64,000 nt of DNA, taken from positions 4,410-68,409 of the forward strand of contig CBDEVQ010000121.1 of assembly GCA_965243605.1 (NCBI GenBank), given 5' to 3'. Positions 50,830-60,288 of this stretch are shown here, one piece after another; within the stretch, counting starts at the first letter, position 1, and the number at the start of each line of letters is the position of its first letter. Source of the DNA: JBMYYR01 sp965243605. Its GTDB lineage: Bacteria > Bacteroidota > Bacteroidia > Flavobacteriales > CAJXXR01. The notes under the pieces are model-generated. The model saw only the letters and a list, made by a program, of their open reading frames with translations. It did no database searches and had not been told where the DNA came from. Made by a program: the position numbers and the translations under genes.

Positions 50830-53256
50830 TTGATGAGAAAATTTCTTTTCATACTCTTACTCCTTTGTAGCTTTCATAGTATTGCTCAATATAATGTAAA
50901 GGGAAACATTTACGAATCTGGTAGTCTAAATGTAATTCCATTTGCAAATATTGTAGTTAATGAAACTATATACACCACAGCAGATGCTAATGGCGCATAC
51001 GCTTTATCTTTTCCAGAAAAAGGAAAGTATACGATTACCATTTCTGATGTGGCTCATAAAAAACTGATTACTTCCGTTTCTATTAAAAAAGTAGAAACAA
51101 CTAAACACTTTAGTCTCGTTTCGGATAACAATATATTGAATGAATTTGTTCTCTCAGAATCTGGATCTAGAAATTCTTTAAATAGAATTAGCATAACAAG
51201 ATTAAAAGCTATTGATGGTACAACTATTAATGCAGGTAAAAAAAATGAAGTTATTCAGCTTTCAAAATCTACATTCAATACAGCCACAAATAACTCACGA
51301 CAAATTTACGCCGAAGTTCCAGGTTTAAACATTTGGGAAAGTGATCAGACAGGACTTCAATTGGAAATTGGAGCTAGAGGGTTAAGTCCTCAAAGAACAT
51401 CAAATTTTAATACTCGTCAGAACTATTATGACATTAGTGCTGATGCTTTAGGGTATCCTGAAAGTTACTACACACCTCCTTCTGAGGCCGTAGATCGTAT
51501 TCAACTTATTAGAGGTGCTGCGTCCTTACAATATGGACCTCAATTTGGTGGAATGCTTAATTTTATCATGAAAAAAGGTAATCCTGATAAAAAAGCAGAA
51601 ATAACACTAAGACAAAGTGTAGGATCATATGATCTTTATAACACATTTGCCAGTGTTGGTGGACAAATTAAAAAAACGAATTATTACGTTTTTGGTCAAT
51701 ACAAATCTTCTGGCGGATGGAGACCTAATTCTAGTTTAGACTCTTATACTGTATTTGGAGGTATTGAACATAAATTTAATGAGCACACATCTCTAAATTT
51801 AGAATATACACGACTTTTTTATACGGCTCAACAACCTGGTGGATTAACAGATCAACAATTTGAAGATGACCCTAGTCAATCCAATAGAACAGGAAATTGG
51901 TTTCAAGTTAACTGGAATGTATTTGCATTACGTTTAGAACATAAATTCTCAACAAATACAGAGTTATCTTCTCAATTCTTTGGTTTATATGCCCAAAGAA
52001 ATGCACTAGGATATCTTCAAGATATATCTCATGCTGAAGATCAAATCCTATTAAATAGAGACCTTATATTATCAACATTTCAAAATTTTGGTAATGAAAC
52101 TAAAGTTCTGCATCGTTACAAAATAAAAAATCAAATTTCAGCATTATTAACTGGAGCTAGATATTACCAAGGGTACACCGAAAAAGATCAAGGTTTTGGT
52201 CCTGATGGGAAAGACAGTGATTTTGAGTTTAACGATAAAGAAAGAGAAGCTGGATCGTTTTATGATTTCCCTAGTAAGAACCTTTCTATTTTTATGGAAA
52301 ACATATTCCAAATAAACACATTATGGAGTGTTACACCAGGTATTCGATATGAGTATATAAATACAGAATCTGAAGGTTTCACACAACTTATAGATGTTAA
52401 TAATAACGGAGAAGTGATTAATCATAACAATTCTAAAAATTTAGAAAGAGATGTTTGGTTATATGGTGTTGGTACATCTTATAAACTTACTGAGCACATA
52501 GAATCTTATGCTAATTTCTCAAAAAATTATAGAGCTGTAAATTTTAATGATTTATATACGATCAATACGAACATTAAGATTGATCCAAATCTTTCTGATG
52601 AATCTGGATATAATATTGATGTTGGTATAAGAGGTAATATTAAAGACATATTAACGTTTGATGCCAGTGCTTATTATTTAAAATACGCCGATAGAATTGG
52701 TAATATTATTCAAGTAGATACTACTAAATTCCAACCCTATACATTTAAAACGAATATCTCTGACTCAAGAACATTTGGTATTGAAGTCTTTACAAGCTTA
52801 GATTTAAATAAAGTTTTAGAATTACCTAAAGGACATTCATTACGTTGGTTTAGTAATATGACACTACAAGATGGACGATATGTAAACTCTTCGGAAAGTT
52901 CTATTGAAGATAAAAAGGTGGAACTTGTGCCTAATTTTAATTATAAGACAGGTTTCATTTATAAAGTGAAAGGTTTATCAACAAGCTTAATGTACACCTA
53001 TGTTGGTGAACAATTTTCTGATGCGACCAATACACGCATAGCAAGTCAAAAGGCACTCTATGGTATTATCCCATCTTACCAAGTTATTGATCTTTCTCTA
53101 AAATATAATTTCAAAAAAGGATTTACCCTAGAAACAGGGGTTAACAATTTATTGGATGAAAAATACTTTACGCGTCGTGCAACTGGATACCCAGGACCTG
53201 GTATTGTACCATCATCTAATAGAAATATATACTTCTCGATAGAGAAAAAGTTCTAA
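50830..53256 (+). CDS. TonB-dependent receptor, FecA-like (ferric iron complex uptake)
   Basis: 808 residues: signal peptide (FILLLLCSFHSIAQ, end near residue 20), an N-terminal carboxypeptidase-regulatory-like beta-sandwich (about 22-105, VKGNIYESGSLNVIPFANIVV), plug domain with EVPGLNIWESDQTGLQLEIGARGL (about 160-185) and AVDRIQLIRGAASLQYGPQFGGMLNF (about 219-244), then a 22-strand barrel ending in NIYFSIEKKF. LRG-type plug motifs and the neighbours point to a ferric siderophore or ferric citrate ligand. Energised by TonB-ExbBD, not in the window. 15 bp before the FbpA-like gene. Confidence 0.92.
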   Translation: MMRKFLFILLLLCSFHSIAQYNVKGNIYESGSLNVIPFANIVVNETIYTTADANGAYALSFPEKGKYTITISDVAHKKLITSVSIKKVETTKHFSLVSDNNILNEFVLSESGSRNSLNRISITRLKAIDGTTINAGKKNEVIQLSKSTFNTATNNSRQIYAEVPGLNIWESDQTGLQLEIGARGLSPQRTSNFNTRQNYYDISADALGYPESYYTPPSEAVDRIQLIRGAASLQYGPQFGGMLNFIMKKGNPDKKAEITLRQSVGSYDLYNTFASVGGQIKKTNYYVFGQYKSSGGWRPNSSLDSYTVFGGIEHKFNEHTSLNLEYTRLFYTAQQPGGLTDQQFEDDPSQSNRTGNWFQVNWNVFALRLEHKFSTNTELSSQFFGLYAQRNALGYLQDISHAEDQILLNRDLILSTFQNFGNETKVLHRYKIKNQISALLTGARYYQGYTEKDQGFGPDGKDSDFEFNDKEREAGSFYDFPSKNLSIFMENIFQINTLWSVTPGIRYEYINTESEGFTQLIDVNNNGEVINHNNSKNLERDVWLYGVGTSYKLTEHIESYANFSKNYRAVNFNDLYTINTNIKIDPNLSDESGYNIDVGIRGNIKDILTFDASAYYLKYADRIGNIIQVDTTKFQPYTFKTNISDSRTFGIEVFTSLDLNKVLELPKGHSLRWFSNMTLQDGRYVNSSESSIEDKKVELVPNFNYKTGFIYKVKGLSTSLMYTYVGEQFSDATNTRIASQKALYGIIPSYQVIDLSLKYNFKKGFTLETGVNNLLDEKYFTRRATGYPGPGIVPSSNRNIYFSIEKKF

Positions 53257-53271
53257 ACTAAAGTATTACTT

Positions 53272-54324
53272 ATGAAAAAGTACCTTATCGCTTTTATAGC
53301 TATTATTGGATTAGTTTCATGTGGAAACGATGATAAAAAAAATAATCCAACTCCAACAGAAGCCAAGAATGATAATGTTGTTAATGTTTACACGCATCGT
53401 TTTTACGATACAGATAAAAAGTTAATCGACTTATTTGAAAAGAAAACTGGTATTAAGGTTAATGTTAAAAAAGACAAAGCAGATAAGCTTATTGCATTAC
53501 TACAAGCTGAAGGTAGTAAATCTGAAGCTGATTTGTTAGTAACCGTTGATGCTGGACGTTTAGGGTATGCTAAAGAATTAGATTTATTACAATCTTTCCA
53601 TTCTGATTATATTACGAATACGATACCACAAACAATGATTGACCCAGAAAACAAATGGGTAGCCTTAACGCAAAGAGCTCGTGTTATTGCATATGATAAA
53701 GAAAAGGTTAAGCCAGAAGAGTTATCTACATATGCTGATTTGACTTCTGAGAAATGGAAAGGACAGATTAATGTACGTTCTTCAAATAATATTTACAACC
53801 AATCTTTAATGGCTTCTATTATTGCACATGAAGGTGTTGATAAAGCTACAAATTGGGCTAGCGAAATGGTTGCCAATATGGCTAGAGAACCTAAAGGGAA
53901 CGACAGAGATCAAGTAAAGCAAATTGCTTTAGGAGAAGGGTCTTTAGCTATTATTAATACATATTACTTAGGGAAATTACTAGATTCTAAGAATGCTTTA
54001 GAAGTAGAGGCTGGTAAGAAAGTAGGTTTATTTTTTCCAAACCAAAACACAACAGGTACACATATTAATGTTTCTGCCGTTGGTGTGGCTAAATACGCTC
54101 CAAACAAAGAAAATGCTATTAAGTTTATAGAATTCTTATTATCTCCAGAGGCTCAAAAAATGTATGCTGAAAGCAACCATGAATATCCAGTTCACCCAGA
54201 TGTGAAACCATCTGAATTACTTCAATCATGGGGTGATTTTAAGAAAGATGATTTAGACTTAGGTCATTTATACAAATATAATAAAGCGGCGGTTGAAGCA
54301 TTCCAAGTCGCAGAATGGAAATAG
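53272..54324 (+). CDS. FbpA-like Fe(III)-binding lipoprotein (ABC-type solute-binding family)
   Basis: 350 residues. Lipoprotein signal with Cys17 in GLVSC. Mature part has the FbpA/FutA class features: NVYTHRFYDTDKKLIDLFEKKTGIKV (about residues 38-63), SEADLLVTVDAGRL, KWKGQINVRSSNNIYNQSL and a tyrosine pair Tyr231-Tyr232 in INTYYLGKLL, matching the ferric-binding Tyr195/Tyr196 of FbpA. HINVSAVGVAKYAPNKENAIKFIEFLLS follows. It binds free Fe(III) in the periplasm. No fbpB/fbpC-type permease or ATPase gene follows; rpsP comes next. Encoded 15 bp after the TonB-dependent receptor, so it probably accepts iron released from it. Confidence 0.9.
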   Translation: MKKYLIAFIAIIGLVSCGNDDKKNNPTPTEAKNDNVVNVYTHRFYDTDKKLIDLFEKKTGIKVNVKKDKADKLIALLQAEGSKSEADLLVTVDAGRLGYAKELDLLQSFHSDYITNTIPQTMIDPENKWVALTQRARVIAYDKEKVKPEELSTYADLTSEKWKGQINVRSSNNIYNQSLMASIIAHEGVDKATNWASEMVANMAREPKGNDRDQVKQIALGEGSLAIINTYYLGKLLDSKNALEVEAGKKVGLFFPNQNTTGTHINVSAVGVAKYAPNKENAIKFIEFLLSPEAQKMYAESNHEYPVHPDVKPSELLQSWGDFKKDDLDLGHLYKYNKAAVEAFQVAEWK

Positions 54325-54393
54325 ATAATAATCTATATCCTTAAATAAGTGATGTTTTCATAAATTTAAGGTGTATTTATCCTAAAAATACAT

Positions 54394-54401
54394 TAGATTT
54401 G
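54394..54401 (+). promoter_or_regulatory. Putative -7 element (TAGATTTG) of rpsP
   Basis: TAnnTTTG match 44 bp before the chosen rpsP ATG. A purine-rich AACTGGAGGTCG ahead of the start resembles a Shine-Dalgarno sequence, which is unusual in this group. Confidence 0.4.
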
Positions 54402-54445
54402 CAGCTTATTATTAACTGGAGGTCGAGTACCTCAAAATGATTGTT

Positions 54446-54964
54446 ATGGCAACAAGAATTAGATTACAAAGACACGGTAGAAAAGCGAGACCTTTTTACC
54501 ACATCGTAATTGCTGATGCACGTGCGAAAAGAGATGGACGTTTTATCGAGAAAATCGGTACTTACAACCCAACTACTAACCCTGCAACTATCGAATTAAA
54601 CAACGATAAAGCTTTAGAGTGGTTAATGACAGGAGCTCAACCTTCTGATACAGTTCGTGCTATTTTATCTCATAGAGGAGTTCTTTTACACAAACACTTA
54701 TTAGAAGGTGTTAAAAAAGGAGCACTTACTGAGGAGCAAGCTATGGCTAAGTTAGAAAAGTGGATGGAAGGAAAAGAAGGAGCAGTTAATGCTAAGATTT
54801 CTGGAATCACTTCTGCAAACGAAGCTTCTAAAGCTGCTGCATTAGCACAAGAAAAAGAAGTAAACCAGAAAAGAGCGGCTGATATTGTAGCTAAAAACAC
54901 TCCAGAGGTTGAAGAATCAACTGAAGAAGTAGCATCTGAGGAAACTCCAGAAGCTGAAGCATAA
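54446..54964 (+). CDS. rpsP: 30S ribosomal protein S16
   Basis: 172 residues from MATRIRLQRHGRKARP (ATG three codons upstream at 54437 would add IVM). The S16 core occupies about residues 1-80: IRLQRHGRKARPFYHIV, ADARAKRDGRFIEKIGTYNP, and LMTGAQPSDTVRAILSHRGV. Bacterial S16 is usually about 80-90 residues; the extra C-terminal 90 residues are Ala/Glu/Lys-rich and acidic (ending TEEVASEETPEAEA), as in other Bacteroidota S16 proteins. It assembles early in the 30S body. It is followed by a terminator and rimM. Confidence 0.96.
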   Translation: MATRIRLQRHGRKARPFYHIVIADARAKRDGRFIEKIGTYNPTTNPATIELNNDKALEWLMTGAQPSDTVRAILSHRGVLLHKHLLEGVKKGALTEEQAMAKLEKWMEGKEGAVNAKISGITSANEASKAAALAQEKEVNQKRAADIVAKNTPEVEESTEEVASEETPEAEA

Positions 54965-54986
54965 GACGCACTTATTCAAGTTATTT

Positions 54987-55022
54987 AAGCCTTTAAATTC
55001 AATAGAATTTAGAGGCTTTTTT
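54987..55022 (+). terminator. Terminator between rpsP and rimM
   Basis: Stem AAGCCTTTAAATTC / GAATTTAGAGGCTT (54987-55018, one wobble, loop AATA) followed by T6. Located between two genes that are normally cotranscribed, so it likely works as partial attenuator. Confidence 0.8.
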
Positions 55023-55046
55023 AATTAATTATATTCTGAATACACC

Positions 55047-55607
55047 ATGAATAAAGAAGATTGCTTTTACCTAGGAACGGTTTTAAGAAAACATGGATAT
55101 AAAGGTGACTTTATTGCTAAATTTGATGCTGATGACATCCTAGCCTATGAAAATATTCAAGCCGTATTTTTTGATTTCAAAAAAGAGCTTGTACCATTAC
55201 CATTAACTAAATGTGAGCATTTAAAGAAGGATACCTTTTTATTACATATAGATGGATACGACTCTGAAGATGATTTATATAAAGTTCTTGGTGCTGAATT
55301 ATATCTTCCATTAGATTTACTTCCTAAACTTGAAGGAGATGAATTTTATTACCATGAGGTTTCTCATTTTGATGTTATAGATGAGAACAAAGGGAACATT
55401 GGTAAAGTGAAAGATATTAGAACAGATACAGCTCAAGATATACTATATATAATAAGCGCTGAGGATGACGAAACAGAAATATTGATACCATTAGCTGAAA
55501 ATGTTTTTAAAGGACTCTCAAGAGAAAATAAAGAGTTTCATATTAAAGCTCCAGAAGGGCTAATAGATTTATACTTTCAGACACACAAACAGTCTGATGA
55601 AGAATAA
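55047..55607 (+). CDS. rimM: 16S rRNA processing / 30S maturation protein RimM
   Basis: 186 residues. N-terminal RimM barrel (CFYLGTVLRKHGYKGDFIAKFDADD near 5-29) and C-terminal PRC-barrel (EFYYHEVSHFDVIDENKGNIGKVKDI near 98-123, DILYIISAEDDETEILIPLAENVF, and GLIDLYF at the end). It helps mature the 30S head around S19. It follows rpsP, the usual gene order (normally rpsP-rimM-trmD-rplS), but trmD and rplS are absent here, replaced by a terminator and convergent genes. Confidence 0.94.
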   Translation: MNKEDCFYLGTVLRKHGYKGDFIAKFDADDILAYENIQAVFFDFKKELVPLPLTKCEHLKKDTFLLHIDGYDSEDDLYKVLGAELYLPLDLLPKLEGDEFYYHEVSHFDVIDENKGNIGKVKDIRTDTAQDILYIISAEDDETEILIPLAENVFKGLSRENKEFHIKAPEGLIDLYFQTHKQSDEE

Positions 55608-55643
55608 AAAAAGGTTAACTGAATATTCAGTTAACCTTTTTTT
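55606..55643. terminator. Bidirectional terminator between rimM and wbqC
   Basis: Perfect 24-bp palindrome GGTTAACTGAATATTCAGTTAACC (55613-55636), with A7 and T7 tracts. Serves both converging genes. Confidence 0.92.
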
Positions 55644-55644
55644 A

Positions 55645-56304
55645 TTATTTCGGAAATACAAACCTTTGCTTAGGTTGTTCTTTATTGTTTAAACATTCAA
55701 GAAAGTAATTTTCTGAGTTTTGACCTTCATTACATAATAAATCTAAAATACTAAGATTAGGTTGAAAGTCAAATTTCTCGGCAAATACTTGCTTATATGG
55801 TTGTATTATTGATTCATCCTGCCAAGGCTTTTTAGGATGAATTACTTGTCTATAATCTGTTTCTATGGTATTAATAGGTGTAAACTCCTCTCCTAATTTA
55901 TAGGTTAAATCCACTTTCATTTTAGATAAAACATAATCGAATAGTTCTAAATTAAAATCTAAAAGAAAGTCATATTTCTTATGATAAAATTGTTCTAATT
56001 CGGATTGGTAATATAAAAAATACGGTGATGACAAGTATGCAGAAGTAATACTTCTCCAATGGTTGTTCTGCCAGTTTTCATCATATTTAATTCTTAAATC
56101 TTTAATACAGGTTTTAGAATTCGATTTTTTCATTACTGGAATACTCAAAGCAAACACGCCATTTGCACCCATTAAATGGCATCTATTTCTATATGTTTGT
56201 TTCGTATAATGTTCATGCTGCTCAATACAAATATCATCTATATTAGACATCATTTCTAATACATACGCCAATGGTGGTAAATAAGCCGTACTAAATAAAC
56301 TCAT
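55645..56304 (-). CDS. WbqC family protein
   Basis: 219 residues with the WbqC signature: N-terminal FSTAYLPPLAYVLEMM, EQHEHYTKQTYRNRCHLMGANGVFALSIPVMKK near residues 31-63 (RNRC-x-L-x-x-xNG is characteristic), and ITSAYLSSPYFLYYQSELEQFY (near 88-109). The family is found in sugar and polysaccharide gene sets and is thought to be cytoplasmic; its chemistry is not established. It overlaps the next gene's stop by 4 bp, so it shares its transcript with the genes for the 122-residue protein, polyprenyl synthase and MMPL transporter. Confidence 0.85.
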   Translation of the reverse strand: MSLFSTAYLPPLAYVLEMMSNIDDICIEQHEHYTKQTYRNRCHLMGANGVFALSIPVMKKSNSKTCIKDLRIKYDENWQNNHWRSITSAYLSSPYFLYYQSELEQFYHKKYDFLLDFNLELFDYVLSKMKVDLTYKLGEEFTPINTIETDYRQVIHPKKPWQDESIIQPYKQVFAEKFDFQPNLSILDLLCNEGQNSENYFLECLNNKEQPKQRFVFPK

Positions 56305-56669
56305 GAACTATATTTTAATTTGTAATACACCTTCTGCGCACATCTAATTATGACCAATTCGGCCACACATTCATAAACATCTTCAAATACTTGTTCCTGG
56401 GTATAACTCTGTATTTGTTCATTTGAAATATCAATACGATACAAAAAGTGTGTAAAAAGATGTGTGTTTTGAGCATAAAACTCATCCAAATCATATCTTA
56501 AATATGATTTTATTCGATTTATATCTCCATCAGAAAAATCACCTTGTAAAACTTCCCAATCAAAACTTACAAACTCCTTTCTTATTTGAGCTATAAGCCT
56601 CTGAATAAAATCGGGACTTAGCTTCGTAAGATCTTGGATTGTATTTGGAAGTTGAACTGTCATAAACAA
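56301..56669 (-). CDS. Hypothetical helical protein in the isoprenoid/transport operon
   Basis: 122 residues (likely start MTVQLPNT at residue 3). Mainly helical and acidic: DLTKLSPDFIQRLIAQIRKEFVSF, DINRIKSYLRYDLDEFY, and a C-terminal ELVIIRCAQKVYYKLKYSS. No motif recognised. It lies between the polyprenyl synthase gene (directly adjacent, no gap) and wbqC (4-bp overlap), strong evidence of coupled expression, but no function can be assigned. Confidence 0.6.
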   Translation of the reverse strand: MFMTVQLPNTIQDLTKLSPDFIQRLIAQIRKEFVSFDWEVLQGDFSDGDINRIKSYLRYDLDEFYAQNTHLFTHFLYRIDISNEQIQSYTQEQVFEDVYECVAELVIIRCAQKVYYKLKYSS

Positions 56670-57641
56670 TTAAAAGTTGCGGTTAACTATTTTATCGTTT
56701 AACTCTACTAAAATTGTTTTATACGACTCCTCTATCTGCATTTTTGAAACCAATAAATTGGATGTAACCACTAGGTCATCTGTCATCGAATTTATATAAG
56801 ATTTCACTCCACAACGTTCAAAAATCTCCAATACTGTATCTATCTTTTCTTTCGGACTAAAATCTTTACCAGAATAGTAATGAAGTAGAGTTTCTTTATC
56901 TGCAATAGAAGCTTGCTCTAAAGCATATAAATACAATGCTGTCTTCTTATTGGTTAAGATATCTCCAGCGGCTTGTTTACCTACAGCTTCATCTCCAAAT
57001 ACATCTAAGTAATCATCTCTTAATTGAAATGCCAAACCTATTTTAATTCCGTATTCTTCAACTAAGGCCATTTGATCTTCATCAGCACCAGCAAACATAG
57101 CACCTAACTTCATCGAAGCCGCTAATAATATTGCAGTCTTATTCTTAATCATATCAAGATATTCATCCAGACTTACGAGATCTTCCTTCTCAAAGTCCAT
57201 ATCTTTCTGTTGACCCTCACATACTAAAAGAGCCGATTTATTAAAATAATCAAGTAATGCCTTAAACCTTGGTGTATCCAATTGTAACAATTGTTGATAA
57301 GCAACAATCATCATACTATCCCCGGATAAAATAGCGGTATTAATATCCCATTTTTCATGAACAGTTACCTTACCTCTTCGTAAAGGTGCTTCATCCATAA
57401 TATCATCATGAACTAACGTGAAATTATGAAATATCTCAATAGAACTCGCCAATGGAAATGCATCTTCAACTGTTCTGCCATAAGCTTCGGTAAACAATAA
57501 TGCCATACAAGGACGAATACGTTTACCTCCCAATTTCATAATATAATCAATAGGTAAATATAGATTCTGAGGTTCTTTTACAAAGTTCATCGCATTAAGA
57601 TGATTCTCAAATTTTTGTAAAAAGTATCCTAAGTCTTTCAT
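56670..57641 (-). CDS. Polyprenyl diphosphate synthase (trans-isoprenyl)
   Basis: 323 residues. First Asp-rich motif in LVHDDIMDEAPLRRG (DDxxD, about residue 82) and second in FQLRDDYLDVFGD (DDxxD, near 207), with GGKRIRPCMALL for IPP binding. An aromatic (Phe) lies five residues before the first motif, which in related enzymes limits chain length, so a C15-C20 product is likely; this remains inference. Its start overlaps the 3' end of the MMPL gene by 4 bp, and a 122-residue gene follows. Product could feed menaquinone, undecaprenyl phosphate or other lipids. Confidence 0.92.
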   Translation of the reverse strand: MKDLGYFLQKFENHLNAMNFVKEPQNLYLPIDYIMKLGGKRIRPCMALLFTEAYGRTVEDAFPLASSIEIFHNFTLVHDDIMDEAPLRRGKVTVHEKWDINTAILSGDSMMIVAYQQLLQLDTPRFKALLDYFNKSALLVCEGQQKDMDFEKEDLVSLDEYLDMIKNKTAILLAASMKLGAMFAGADEDQMALVEEYGIKIGLAFQLRDDYLDVFGDEAVGKQAAGDILTNKKTALYLYALEQASIADKETLLHYYSGKDFSPKEKIDTVLEIFERCGVKSYINSMTDDLVVTSNLLVSKMQIEESYKTILVELNDKIVNRNF

Positions 57642-60055
57642 GATTCTTCTTTTTCTTTTTTGATTTTTAAAGCATCAAAGTCTATATCTTCTTCCTCATC
57701 CCAAGTTTCGAAATAAGGTTCTTTTAAGATCTTTTTTGAAAGTATTACATCTAAACTCATTAACAACGTTGGTAATAAGATTAGATTAGATAACATAGCA
57801 ATAAGTAATGATATAGAAACGAGCATACCTAAAGCTACGGTTCCTCCAAAGCTAGAGGCTGTAAAAATACTAAACCCGAAAAACAATACGATTGATGTAT
57901 AAATCATCGACACTCCTGTTTCTCTTACTGCAGCTATAATGGCCGATTTTAAATTCCAACGTTTATTTCCTAATTCTTGACGATATTTTGCCAAAAAGTG
58001 AATGGTATCATCAATAGATATTCCGAAAGCAATACTAAACACTAACACTGTAGATGGTTTAATAACAATACCAGCATATCCCATAATTCCGGCTGTTAAA
58101 ATAAGCGGTAATAGGTTTGGTAATAAAGAAACCAATACCATTCTCCAAGATTGAAACATAAAAGCCATTAGAAAAGCAATAATTACAATCGCTAGTCCCA
58201 AACTTTGGTATAAGTTATTTACTAGATATTCTGTTCCTTTATAATACATAACTGAAGACCCAGTTATGATTACATCATATTTTTCTTTCGGGAAAATTTC
58301 ATCAATATCTTCTCTTAAAGATTTTCTAATTTCACGCATTCTAACCGCGCCAACATCTTTAACAAGCATAGAAACTCTTGCAATTTGCTGAGTAGAATCT
58401 ACTAAAGAATTAATATCAAACTTCACTGGTGAATCAGAAGTATCTTCCAGTTTTGTGTTCTTAATAGCACTTAAAACCCAATCCTTCTCAAAACGACTTG
58501 GTAACGTATAAAACTTCTCTTTACCATTAAAATATGCCTGTTTACTAAACTTAAGAATATCTACTAAAGACTTAGGCTTGGCAATATCAGGGTATGTATT
58601 AATTTTATTTTGAAGCTTATCAATTCGCTTTAATGTTGATAATTTTAATACTCCACCTTTTTTCTTTGTATCTACTAGAATTTCGAATGGCAACACCCCT
58701 TTAAACTCATTTTCAATAAAATGCATGTCCTTATAAAGAGGATCATCTTTCGGAATATCATCTGTTAAAGTACCACTAGTCTGTATTTTTGTAATACCAA
58801 TAACACCAATAACTAGCACTATTCCTGTTACTATATATACAGCGGGTTTATAAAACTGAACAACCTCTACCATCCAGCGTATGATGTAATTCATCCAACG
58901 ACGCTTTAAATGCCTAAGATGCTTCGCCTTAGGAGGTCTTAAACCTGTATAAACAGAAGGGATAACTATTAACGAGATAATAAAGACCAGAATAATATTC
59001 ATTGAAGCAATAACTCCAAATTCAATTAACATTTGGTTTCCAGTTAAGATAAACGTACCAAAACCTGCAGCCGTGGTAAGGTTAGTCATAAAAGAAGCCT
59101 TACCTACTTTTTGTATAACACGTTTTAGCGCTAATATCTTCTGACCATGTTCTTGATATTCGTAATGGTATTTATTTAATAAGAATACGCAATTTGGTAT
59201 ACCAATTACAATAATTAATGGTGGTATCATACCTGATAATATAGTAATACTATAACCTAACATGGCCATAGTACCCATACTCCAGACTACTCCAATACCA
59301 ACAACAAGAACTGAAAATATTGTAGCTGACAATGATCTAAAGAACAAGAACATAATAATGGATGTAACCAACATGGCTAGACCAATAAATATTCCTATTT
59401 CGTCCTTAATTTTTATTGAATTTTCTATACGGATATGTGGCATACCAGATTGCCTGATATCAATCCCTGTTTTTTCTTCAAAAACATGAATTAACTTCGA
59501 TATTTCAGCAGCCATTACTTCACGTTCTTTGGTATCTAGAACTTCCTTATTTAAAGTAATAGCGGTAATAAAAGCTTCTGATTCAGCGTTATATAATAGC
59601 CCTGAATAAAACGGGTATTGCTTAATTTGATCTAAAAACCCTTTGATTTCCTCCTTTGAATTAAGAGTAGACACATCAGCAATAGGCTGAAATTCAAAAT
59701 GATCCTCAGTTTTATTATAGATTATTTTTTGAAGTTTATGGTAGGCTAATACTCCATCAACACCATGGGTATTAGATATCTGATCTATTAACTGAATCCA
59801 AAGTTTAAAATTCTCTGGTTCAAATGCGGCTGAATCTTTAAATCCTAATACGGTTAAATTCCCATCCCCTTTAAAAAGGGTATTAAACTTCTCAAAATCT
59901 TGATAAGAAACATCCTTCTCAGGAATTGGTGCTTTAAATTTATACGTTGGTTTTAAATCTTTGGCCATAAATCCCATTACCAGAGTAATAGCACCTACTA
60001 TAATTAGCCAAGTGACTCTATTTCTTATGATTATATGTGCAATTTTATCCCACAT
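57638..60055 (-). CDS. MMPL/RND-family membrane transporter
   Basis: 805 residues with two six-helix halves: one TM near residues 14-31, a large periplasmic domain (about 35-215), a cluster of five helices (about 218-370), one helix near 400-425, a second periplasmic domain (430-635), and a last cluster of helices to about 785. The segments IDDTIHFLAKYRQEL and GISIDDTIHF near residue 700, with buried Asp pair, resemble the proton-relay region of MMPL/hydrophobe exporters. FLFFRSLSATIFSVLVVGIGVVWSMG marks an SSD-like helix set. It may move a lipid or isoprenoid; a coupled polyprenyl synthase gene supports that. Confidence 0.85.
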   Translation of the reverse strand: MWDKIAHIIIRNRVTWLIIVGAITLVMGFMAKDLKPTYKFKAPIPEKDVSYQDFEKFNTLFKGDGNLTVLGFKDSAAFEPENFKLWIQLIDQISNTHGVDGVLAYHKLQKIIYNKTEDHFEFQPIADVSTLNSKEEIKGFLDQIKQYPFYSGLLYNAESEAFITAITLNKEVLDTKEREVMAAEISKLIHVFEEKTGIDIRQSGMPHIRIENSIKIKDEIGIFIGLAMLVTSIIMFLFFRSLSATIFSVLVVGIGVVWSMGTMAMLGYSITILSGMIPPLIIVIGIPNCVFLLNKYHYEYQEHGQKILALKRVIQKVGKASFMTNLTTAAGFGTFILTGNQMLIEFGVIASMNIILVFIISLIVIPSVYTGLRPPKAKHLRHLKRRWMNYIIRWMVEVVQFYKPAVYIVTGIVLVIGVIGITKIQTSGTLTDDIPKDDPLYKDMHFIENEFKGVLPFEILVDTKKKGGVLKLSTLKRIDKLQNKINTYPDIAKPKSLVDILKFSKQAYFNGKEKFYTLPSRFEKDWVLSAIKNTKLEDTSDSPVKFDINSLVDSTQQIARVSMLVKDVGAVRMREIRKSLREDIDEIFPKEKYDVIITGSSVMYYKGTEYLVNNLYQSLGLAIVIIAFLMAFMFQSWRMVLVSLLPNLLPLILTAGIMGYAGIVIKPSTVLVFSIAFGISIDDTIHFLAKYRQELGNKRWNLKSAIIAAVRETGVSMIYTSIVLFFGFSIFTASSFGGTVALGMLVSISLLIAMLSNLILLPTLLMSLDVILSKKILKEPYFETWDEEEDIDFDALKIKKEKEES

Positions 60056-60288
60056 GTATATATAAAGGTTTCTTTTTAAAGTTCAGTAATCAAAATCGGA
60101 TTACGAAAGTAAGAACAATCTTTATAAAACTAGGTAAAATATGCTATTTCTTCTTGTTTTTTAACAGATTCTTAGAGTTTCATTTTTACTGAAAACCTAC
60201 GTTATACAAATAATTAATTATTTAACAGATTCAAAATAGGATGTTTAGAATTAAACCTATGCTAATTCTCTCATAAAAGGATTAGAAA

